Source: Sipunculus nudus (taxonomy: Eukaryota; Annelida; Sipuncula; Golfingiida; Sipunculidae). From it: 64,000 nt of DNA. Each line of letters begins with the position of its first letter. Within the stretch, counting starts at the first letter, position 1. Location of the stretch: NCBI GenBank assembly GCA_026874595.1, contig CM049310.1, positions 39,497,558-39,561,557 of the forward strand. The letters run 5' to 3'. The translations under genes and the position numbers were made by a program. The notes beneath the pieces are model-generated. The model ran no database searches and was not told the origin of the DNA. It saw only the letters and a list, made by a program, of their open reading frames with translations. This document shows positions 14,813-26,226 of this stretch, piece after piece.

Positions 14813-17800
14813 AATAAATAAGAATAATAATTAAAAAAGTTTTCTTCGCTTTTATCCCCAAGAAACGGACGCATCAGGAAACTTATGAATCATATATTGC
14901 GTTTCGTTGTGAATTGTTATATATATTTATGAATACAACTCTACAGTACATATAGCATACTGTTAGAATAAAATGCAGAAATCAAAAACATAAATGAAAC
15001 ATGGGTTAAAAAATCGCCCTTCACGTTCTTGACGGAAGAGGAAATAAACTACTGACATCTTGCAGTATTAAGACATTAATGGGTGTGATTGGGCAAGCGG
15101 AATTTCTTGTTTATTTGAATAAAGAGTTAGACGCCCATACTAACGTACCTCAAGCGGGTGTGGCCCCAGTACCCTAAAAGCCTCCGGGCCGGAGACGCCT
15201 ATATACACTCTCAATGTTATTACATCCACTATGAGATGATTGGCTTTCTGTCAGATAAGAACTGTCAAAAAAAGTGTCCCTGGCGGCCCTTACCAGAGTC
15301 AAACTGTTAGCTCCGACAATATGACCTTCTTGACACGGTAATTTGTCTCGAGTGTGTTATTTCTTGAGATGGCATGTAAAAACCAATACGATTTTTCCGT
15401 ACTCTCTGAAGCAGCTGCAAGTTCATAACGGACAATTAACTCAGAAGTATTTCATTCATACCCCTCCTGCCAAAGCACACGTACGCGCACAAAGATTTGG
15501 TTAACGGAAAACATGAGTCAGTTAATTGTGTGCATTTTTTCCCTTGGATGCGTGTATATTATTTTGGCCGAGCAAAGAAATTTTACGGTAGCATCCCTGG
15601 CAAAAAAAAAAAAACCCTAAATTTCAAATCAGCCCAAAAGTTATTTCAAATGCATATTAGTCCCTATAAAGTTTATATCATCTCAAACGTGTTTTAACTG
15701 AACGGCAATTATATCATTACATAAAGAGCGATTATATCACCATATTATCATTTAATTTATATATTCTTGATCTATTCAATGATTATCCATGCCGTTTACT
15801 CTATTCAAAATTAAGTTCTTGGTGAACGCTAAGTGAAATTCTGTTACCAAAGAGTGTGCTGAATATTACATGCTCGTGAAAACTTGAATACATTTTCACT
15901 TTGCAAGAATATTTAAAGAACGCGGCGCAAATATCTTGTTTTATATTATTCCGTATAATCAGGTAGCTTTAATGATGCCAAGACATTTATTTATCTATAT
16001 TACAACATCTCCCAGGGTATCCTATATCAGAATAAAATTCTGTTAACAGAAGGGCCCTATAATAAATAGAGCGAAATCACAATAAAATACAATGTTTTCC
16101 AATAGGTCCATTAAACTTAAATGACATCATACAATCAGAGGATATTAAGCGAAAACGCAGTGACGTAAGCACAGCTAAAATGGAAATACAAGTATATAGT
16201 AGAGTTATGTATACTGAGAAATATGCAACGTGAGTTGCTAAATACATGAGGCTTTGCGCATGCTTGCACAGCCGTATTGTCCTATCGAGAGAACACAGTG
16301 ATGCACTAATAACATTATACCTGCGCTGTCAAAGGGTTTGTTGGGACTTAATGCGTTATAACATGATAAAACAAGTAGGCAACAACCCTGATATTAAATC
16401 AAGTATATCCATATGAAGGGGAAAGTGATTCATGGAATTTTTATTCAAGGAAATATAGGTAAATTGTCTAATTATATGTCATATAAAATTAAGCCTCTAA
16501 TATTAATAAAAAAATAAACAAAACGGTAGTGGAAGGGTGCTTTTATTGAGAAACGATACACAGAATCCATGGAGCGTATATCATCAATACTTATCGGGTA
16601 TCGTCAGAATGCATTACAATACTTATTGTACTTGAATCGGCTGATACCCAACCCTGATACTGAACTGATAGGGTAGGACGGCCCGATTCTAGCTGGTACA
16701 GGAGGAATGATGTACAGTAGAACCTTCTAAATACGGACACTGACGGGACCGGATATTTTGCCCGCAATAGAGAGGTGCCCCTAGTAGGGAGATTATAGAT
16801 TTCGGGACCTAACTTCAAGGGACTGCCCGTAAGTATCCTTAAATAGGAGGTGTCCGTAGTACAGGCTTATCCGTAAGAAGAAGTTCAACAATATGTGTGA
16901 GCGTGGGTGTGTTTGTGCGTGCGTTCGTGCGCACGTCCGTGTTTCATTCGAGTGTTTATAGATCCGTTTCTTGGTGTGAAATTTGTCAGTGCGGGCGTGT
17001 GTGTGGCCTACCTAGCGTGAGATCCCGGCGCACCTCGCCTCGTCTTGTAATACATATCATGTCGCTGCCACACACGTCGCACGACTCCCCGTCCGGACAT
17101 CCTCCAGGCTGTAAAACACATACAGAGGGGATGAGAACGGTCCTGTGCTGATGAGGTTACCGTCACGACAGTTTCCTCTAATTGGCCCATTCTATTATTG
17201 AGTGAGGATGGAAATATCAAGTTATCTATGTGGTAAAGTTGCAATAATACGAAAGATATAATGAAACACGGCACCAGAACAATCTATGATAAGATGTGAT
17301 CAGGGAATTCAAGGAGCAAACGTGACCTCTCAGAAATATTAAACTTTATGTATTTTACACAGATCGTAGAGATTCTTGAGATGTTGAGGAAATTAGATTT
17401 GCCTTGGCACCACATGTATTTATTTTTCACTACCAATTCTAACAAAGAGTACTTCAAAACGAGCTTCACTTATATTGACGTCCGCCCGCAAATGGAAAAT
17501 TATCACTGATGTACCGACTTTTGACAATTCAATAAGTTTAACGCATACATACATTCCCCGTAATTTGTTTAATGACTTCAAATAATGAAATTAGTCCCAC
17601 TAATTTCACTGTAATGTTTTCATTATTATTTTCACTTGTCTATAATTGTACTGATTAACTAATGCTATGTTAACATTAGGTTCCATTTCACTGCATGTAA
17701 ATTTACCATTTTGTAAAATTGCATTAGTTTTTTTTAATTTTTTAACCATGCCGTTTATAATATGTGGTCCTCAAGGGTGGACACTACATCCATAAAGCCT

Positions 17801-20800
17801 TTCCCTTTTTTTGGTATTTTGTATATATTTTACACTCAAAGGTCAAAATCAACGTCAAGGTCATTTTGAAGTCAAACGTCTTTTGTTCCATATCTGTGGA
17901 CGGGGAAAATTGTGAGGAAATCCGTATTTCATTTGTTATCCTGTTTGTCTACATTGTTTTTATTTGCAATTCAAGCTCGATAAAAATAAGAGAACTGTAT
18001 TTTGGGCCACGTTCAGCACATCTGAAAAAGCAGGATCCATGGTTATATACCAAATTTCAGATCAACAGAACTGATGAGAAGTACGTTATTTTGTAGAAAT
18101 TATATACAAAATGTAAGAATATAAGGCAATGGCCACTCTCTTTATCAAGGGTTTGACCCCATGCAGTTTTAGTTGGTCTGATTTTTTACGCATATCTAAT
18201 ATATCTGTAGTCAAAAAAAAAATTTCAATGAAAGTTTGTCAATTGATTTTTCAGTTATGATTCACGTTTTTTAAGTGGCATGGAACTGGAGGTAAACAGC
18301 TCAAAAATAGCAAAATGTTCGTAGCCTGTTGTCCAGTATAAATTATCCAAATTTCAGTACAATCCATCTAAATATTCTAGACCGATCTCCTGTTTTGCAT
18401 ATTTTCAAAAATAAGAACTTAACCATATCACATAGATATTCAAATTGTCTTCTTTCTCTGACAAATGTACAACATATGCTAGATACAAGAGGCAAAAAAT
18501 GTGTAAGCTCACAAGACTTTTATTCAAGCCGAGATATAGCGATGGGTCTTTGTCCGTCGACTGACCGCGTGGCCTTCCGGGAACAGAAAGCAATTTGTGT
18601 ATACATGTACTTATTTAAAATTACTGCACAGGCCCTTACTGAAAACCAAACAATTATGTTTCGAAAAAACGTTTTTAAAACAATGTACCTTATTTATACA
18701 TGCGTCCTTGTGAGCAAGGACTTGTCAAACTTGTCCTTCAGAAATGTTATACAGGTTTTTTTTTCAGTTTACTGCGATATATCCATTATGAGTACAAAAT
18801 CCTTAAAAATATCCAGGATCTAAATAAGTAATACATAGATTTCTATGAAATTTCCATGGACTATCATCTTTAAAAGTATATATTTTATATAGGACTAGTG
18901 GCGCCACCTGTATTTTATATTCTTATTATTTTTAATGCAATTCAAGTTGTAAAATTGAGTCATATTACAGAAATATCATAATAATCCGATATTAATTAAT
19001 TATAAATAATTTTATCATATGCCTGCATGTGTTGTCCTCTAATTTGGTATGTTTGTTGATCATGGAACGTTTTATCAAGACTGGTGTTGACACTTATATT
19101 AAAAACATATAGAGATATAACGATTATCTTTGGCAAATATGCACAAAGAGTCTTAAACCATAGTACCCCGACCTTCAGTTTTGAGATATAAATGTGAATT
19201 TATATAAATATTGAACACTTCACTTTTCACTAGGGCGCACTTATCCGAATGGTCATATGACGATAGTTAAGTCGTCAGAAAGAATCCAAATAGGTGGCAA
19301 TCTCACTGCTCGATAGAAAGGATAGCGTCATCCAAGCCCTCTGATATTGGAGAGTCTACGACCAGCTTATTGGCTGTCAGAGTGCCATTACATCCTTCAG
19401 GGAGAAACCGCACTATAAATCTTTATGAGGATGCAAATATTTTCGACATTTCTGACAACGCCTCTTGGCCGTTACATCCTTCAGAAAGGAATGCAGAATA
19501 AATATTTTCGTCATTTCTGACAATGCGTCATGGCCGTTAATTCCATCAGCGAAGAACGCACTATAAATCTCTATGAGGATGCAAATATTTTCGTCATTTC
19601 TGACAACGCCTCATGACCGTTACATCCTTCAGCGAGAAACACACCATAAATCTCTATGAGGATGCAAATAATATCGTCATTTCTGACAACGCCTCATGAC
19701 CGTTACATCCTTCAGCGAGAAACACACCATAAATCTCTATGAGGATGCAAATAATATCGTCTTTTCTGACAACGCCTCATGGCCGTTACATCCTTCAACG
19801 AGGAACGCACTATAAATATCTATGAGGATGCAAATATTTTTCGTCATTTCTGACAACGCGTCATGACCGTTACATCCTTCAGCGAGGAACGCACTATAAA
19901 TCTCTATGAGGATGCAAATATCTTCGTCATTTCTGACAACGCCTAACCGCCAATACATCCTTCAGCGAGGTACGCACTAAAAATCTCGATGAGGATGCAA
20001 ATATTTTCGTCATTTCTGACAACGCCTCTTGACCGTTACATCCTTCAGCGAGGAACGCACTATAAATCTCTATGAGGATGCAAATATTTTCGCCGTTTTT
20101 GACAACGCCTCCTGACCGTTACATCCTTCAGCGAGGTACGCACTATAAATCTCGATGAGGATGCAAATATTTTCGTCATTTCTGACAATGCGCCATGGCC
20201 GTTACATCCTTCAGAAAGGGACGCACTATAAATCTCGATGAGGATGCAGATATATTCGTCATTTCTGACAAAGCCTCATGGCCGTTACATCCTTCAGCGA
20301 GGTACGCACTGTAAATCTCTATGAGGATGCAAATATTTTCGTCATTCCTTGCAACGCCTCATGACCATTACTTCCTTCAGCGAGGAACGCACTATAAATT
20401 TCTATGAAGATGCAAATATTTTCGTGATTTCTGACAATGCGTCATGGCCGTTACATCCTTCAGCGAGGAACGCACTATAAAAATCTCTATGAGGATGCAG
20501 ATATTTTCGTCATTTCTGACAACGACTCATGGCTGTTACATCCTTCAGCGAGGTACGCACTGTAAATCTCTATGAGGATGCAAATATGTTCGTCATTCCT
20601 TGCAACGCCTCATGACCATTACATCCTTCAGCGAGGAACGCACTATAAATCTCGATGAGGATGCAAATAATATCGTCATTTCTGACAACGCCTCCTGACC
20701 GTTACATCCTTCAGCGAAGAACGCACTATAAATCTCGATGAGGATGCAAATATTTTCGTCATTTCTGACAACGCCTCTTGACCGTTACATCCTTCAGCGA

Positions 20801-23800
20801 GGAACGCTGTATAAATCTTGATGAGTATGCAAATATTTTCGTCATTTCTGACAACGCCTCTTGACCGTTACATCTTTCAGCGAAGAATGCACTATAAATC
20901 TCGATGAGGATGCAAATATTTTCGTCACTTCTGACAACGCCTCTTGACCGTTACATCCTTCAGCGAGGAACGCACTATAAATCTCTATGAGGATGCAAAT
21001 ATTTTTCGCCGTTTCCGACAACGCCTCTTGACCGTTACATCCTTCAGCGAGGAACGCACTATAAATCTCTATGAGGATGCAAATATTTTTCGCCGTTTTT
21101 GACAACGCCTCTTGACCGTTACATGCTTCAGTGAGGAACGCACTATAAATCTCTATGAGGATGCAAATATTTTTCGCCGTTTTTGACAACGCCTCTTGCC
21201 CGTTATATCCTTCAGCGAGGTACGCACTATAAATCTCGATGAGGATGCAAATATTTTCGTAATTTCTGACAATGCGTCATGGCCGTTACATCCTTCAGAA
21301 AGGAATGCAGAATAAATATTTTCGTCATTTCTGACAATGCGTCATGGCCGTTAATTCCATCAGCGAAGAACGCACTATAAATCTCTATGAGGATGCAAAT
21401 ATTTTCGTCATTTCTGACAACGCCTCATGACCGTTACATCCTTCAGCGAGAAACACACCATGAATCTCTATGAGGATGCAAATAATATCGTCATTTCTGA
21501 CAACGCCTCATGACCGTTACATCCTTCAGCGAGAAACACACCATAAATCTCTATGAGGATGCAAATAATATCGTCTTTTCTGACAACGCCTCATGGCCGT
21601 TACATCCTTCAACGAGGAACGCACTATAAATATCTATGAGGATGCAAATATTTTTCGTCATTTCTGACAACGCGTCATGACCGTTACATCCTTCAGCGAG
21701 GAACGCACTATAAATCTCTATGAGGATGCAAATATCTTCGTCATTTCTGACAACGCCTAACCGCCAATACATCCTTCAGCGAGGTACGCACTAAAAATCT
21801 CGATGAGGATGCAAATATTTTCGTCATTTCTGACAACGCCTCTTGACCGTTACATCCTTCAGCGAGGTACGCACTGTAAATCTCTATGAGGATGCAAATA
21901 TTTTCGTCATTCCTTGCAACTCCTCATGGCCATTACATCCTTCAGCGAGGAACGCACTATAAATTTCTATGAAGATACACATGTTTTCGTCATTTCTGAC
22001 AACGCCTCATGGCCGTTACATCCTTCAGCGAGGAACACACAATAAATCTCAATGAGAATGCAAATATTTTCGTCATTTCTGACACGCTTCATGGCCGTGA
22101 CATCCTTCAGAAAGGAACGCACTATAAATCTCTTTGAGGATGCAAATGTTTTCGCCATTTCTGACAACGCTTCATGGCCGTAACATCCTTCAGAAAGGAA
22201 CGCACTATAAATCTCTATGAGGATTCAAATATTTTCCTCATATCTGACAATACCTCATGGCCGTTACATCCTACAGCGAGGTACGCACTATAAATCTTTA
22301 TAAGGGTGCAAATATGTTCGTCATTTCTGACAACGCCTCATTGCTGTCATACATTCTTCAGTGAGGAACGCATGATAAAGCTCTATGCGGATGCAAATAT
22401 TTTCGTCATTTCTGACAATGCCTCGATGATCATGGCCTATAGGTACACTGTCAATTGACATACACCGAACTTATCGTTAGCATTTTTAGTATACTAACAA
22501 CATAAAACATGAGCGAGAAAAATTCCGTTTTAACTCAGCATATTGGTAAACCCCTCCGCTTTTTTTTTTTTTTTTTTTTGACTGCATGAATAAAGGCATG
22601 GCTCGCACGGTTACCGGACGCAGCCAACTTGTACGCGATACTGGAAATGACTCGTTACCATAGATACGGAGTTTCTGTTTTGGTTGTTAGTTCACATGTA
22701 TTCTCTTGTGATAATTCTTCATTATTAGCCAAATGTTAAGATTATGGGCTGTTTACCACAATATGAATGCAACATGATGGAAGACCACTGCGATTCATTC
22801 AACGATATATTGCTTGTATCAAGACTCGAATAGGCTAGCCAGCCCAATTATCGTTGCCTGTTGAGTCGGTTTGTCACGGCTATAGTAAGTAAGCCTATAC
22901 TCATGATATATCCTTTAAATAGTGATGTTAAAACTACACTTTACATACAGCTTTGTCTGCCTCTGACAAAAAATTGGCATGGGCCTGTCCTAAAATCCAG
23001 AGAGAATGATTAACTTGAGCTTAGCTTCAGGCTGACATAGTATATTGTGATAATGGGTCATAAAATGAACAGAAAAGCCCCAACCCCCTGCCGTCGTTAA
23101 AATCCAAATTATGGTTATACCCGCAACAAGGATCTGTGGATTATCAGCGGCAAATTTTAAATTTGATTACTTTTTGTGCGTGTCGCTAGCAGTTGTTTAT
23201 CATGTGATGCCAAATGCAGCTACTGATATGCTTGATGTTCTGAATTATCGCAATCAGAATCCCTATCCGTCTAAGATAGACGCTAATTTCAGAGGAATGT
23301 GACATTTATGATTCACTTGCAATTGGGCCGTTTCCCGATATTCTTCACCCCTTTCATTGCAATGTATCATGCTTCTGTCACAGGCTTTTTCTGTTCAAAA
23401 CAATTAAATCTCTGCTGTTAGAGATTGTTGTACGACCAAAATTAATATCAAATTGATGTTCAAAAATATCCCAATTATATTAAGTTAATTATAAAGAGAT
23501 GGACCATATAGTGTGAAAAACCGGAAGAAAATGATAGTTAAGTAATAGTTATAAGGAAATGACCAAGAAGAGTAACAAATTTATCCGAAATCTACACTAA
23601 TAGCAATTCAAGCGCCTGTGATCATATATAGCATGTCAGTGCATGGTGTCCTGTGGCACTGACAATATACATGAAGGCCCTATGTATTTATGTAAGTAAA
23701 CTGCTAAAAGGAAGTCGTTGAGTATCAACACAGGCGCTTGAATCCCTATTTATAATAAAGTCTTCATATCTCCAATGTTCTTAGAAATACTTCGACGGAA

Positions 23801-24859
23801 TCAGGTTAAACGACCAAATAATAAAACGGTCATACCATGCTATCACTTGTATTGTCATAAGCGCCTGTGGTATCAAGAAGGTTCAATATATTAACATCAA
23901 ATAATAAACCTTCTTGTTGAATATCAAATCATTAATTTATATAAACAAATAAAACTTTTTTTAACTACAAGATGATCCATAATGCTGTTAAAATAGAAAA
24001 TATAAACATCATAAAGTGATCGATTTGCAAAGGAAATGGGCATGCATGCACCCAATGGTGGCTCTGATGTTTTGGTGTCTTGTTGGTAAACACAGCTGTT
24101 GGACAACAGAGAACCCGCGCGGAGACGGTGACGAATTACAATGACATAAAACCTGGTCTATGTGACATCAGTCAATCAGGTTTATGTTCTTCATATACCC
24201 ACAACATCTTCAGCTTATATGTTACCGCACGCACGTGATTACAAAAAGTATGCAAATGAGTATAAATGTAGGTCAAGACCGTAAAGATGCTAAACTTAAT
24301 TAATAAAGATATCCACACAATAGAATTAAACCGCTTTGCGGCATAAGTAAGTGGTATGTCGTAACACTAACTGCACGTTGTCTGCTTTACAGGCATGTTT
24401 TTAATTCATGAACTGTGCTAAAGAAACGACGGGAGAGATGCCCTGCCAAGTGGGTGAGGAAATACTGACAGAACACACATGTGGAAATACTTTTTTCTAT
24501 GTATTGCCTTCCATCGCCACATGTATTGTAACACTTACATGTATATATCAACAGTTCGTGTCTGTATGCATATAGAAAAAAAAACACACAGCAAGCTCCT
24601 GCGTATATGTGTGGCAGTTTATTCTACGCGCTATAAAGAATGTCATGTTGTTTTTTGTTTTTGTTTAAGTCTATTCCTCGAAAGGGTGCCTACTGCATGA
24701 ATACAGGCAATCATGTCATATATATTTTCAAGCAGTTATAGGTTATGTACTGAATGATGATCCAAGTATAAATAACATAATATGATATGGAAATGCCACG
24801 AAATGAGACAAAATAACATATTCTATATACTTTTGTTTTCAGCTCAATCTATTTTCTCA

Positions 24860-24941
<82 letters not shown>

Positions 24942-26173
24942 TATATATATATATATATATGTTTAAAAAGTTTTGTTATTAAAACATTTTATAGGGAATC
25001 TTATTGGGTTCTTTCTTTTTATCATTTTATTGTGTTATACATTTTAATTTTTTTAATTCCGATTGTGCATTTGTTTCCTATTATCCTTTCTTGCTTTAAA
25101 CATATAAAAATTGCCAGATTTATTAAATGTTATAAAATACATAAAATTCTTCTGATATTTGCATTATAGTGGTCTGACTCAGTCCAATTACCTTAATACT
25201 GGTAAAAACCGTTATTATAGTGGCAAACGCTATTTTATTGAACTTTTACAATAACATATCTGACATGACACATATATATCATTATGTATAACAAATGCTA
25301 TGGGATTACGCACAAGGCCGGCCTCGTCCTTTCTTCCTTTAGTAGTTTTTGTTACCATCGTTAGTAAATGTGTGAACGTACAGTTGTCGACATGGGAAGA
25401 ATTTCCTTTGTGGAAGTGGAGTGTGCGACCTCAGGAAACCTGGTTATGATTGACAGGGATATATACTGCACAGTCCTAACCCGTAGTTCACTGTGTTAAT
25501 GATAATGTGAAAGGTACGAACACAGTTGAAACTAGAAAACTGTATGCTAATGAACGCAAGCCTCCGCAATTCACTCATTAAGCACATCTTCCCAGGTTCA
25601 TTCGTGCTTTTGTAACTGTAGATGACGTTCCTGGATCAAGATCATGCGCCGAATCCACACCAAAATCTAATCGTTTCGTCAATGGCGCATACCCGAAATA
25701 CCCTCTAAATTTCATGAAATCTTATATATTACTGGGTTATGCTGTGAACAAACACACACATCAACACACACATCAACACACACACTACAGAACGAACAGG
25801 GATGAACGCATACCCTCCTTACGGAGGCAAATAATATGTGTATTATCTCACGCTATTAGTTCATTTCTTGCTGAGTAAAAAAGTTTCACAGTAACACCAG
25901 CCAAGGGTGAGTTTACTATCTCCGACGCCAGAGGAATCAACGGAAGAAAAAACAGAGAAAAAACACAGGTTGATAGATTGAAAAATCTTGATTTGTGAAG
26001 TTGCGCGATACGGCTACCAGGTGGCGTGCGTGCTTTGTTTTGTACCACTTATCGCACTCAGTGCAAGTTTATTTCCAAGAGAAAGTAAACGGTTCTAGAA
26101 CGAAATGTAGAAAAATATTAATAAAGCATAAGATTTCAAGGAGATGGCACTATTTTTTAACAGGTCTGGTATG

Positions 26174-26226
<53 letters not shown>

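Larger units (their letters stand above)
10413..17011 (-). other. Intron 2 of the ADAMTS-like gene
   Basis: This 6.6-kb intron contains an (AT)n run (10,819-10,869), a hAT-type MITE (11,221-11,409), a tRNA-derived SINE (12,497-12,860), a dispersed repeat copy (about 14,270-14,440), an (AAT)n run (14,773-14,810) and a CAGTAGAACC-type MITE (16,714-16,863). The rest shows nothing coding that I can support. Confidence 0.65.
19380..22425. repeat. Satellite array, about 37 units of 83/84 bp
   Basis: The unit reads approximately TTACATCCTTCAGCGAGGAA then CGCACTATAAATCTCTATGA then GGATGCAAATATTTTCGTCA then TTTCTGACAACGCCTCATGACCG. Unit starts are 83 bp apart in most of the array. Some units have an extra T (84 bp), and runs of these keep a minus-strand frame open (for example 20,842-21,189). 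It lies inside intron 1 of the ADAMTS-like gene. The protein-like translations are by-products of repetition, not genes. Confidence 0.95.

Noticed and set aside
18329-18823. 164-codon plus-strand frame
   Set aside because: It lies within a probable dispersed repeat, has no domain or splice context, and its composition follows the local AT-rich DNA.
20842-21189. 115-codon minus-strand frame with four 28-residue repeats (NICILIEIYSAFL)
   Set aside because: It is the translation of four 84-bp satellite units; neighbouring 83-bp units break the frame, so there is no evidence of a protein.
19380-22425. CRISPR-like array
   Set aside because: Units are contiguous 83/84-bp repeats without unique spacers, in a eukaryotic intron; this is satellite DNA.
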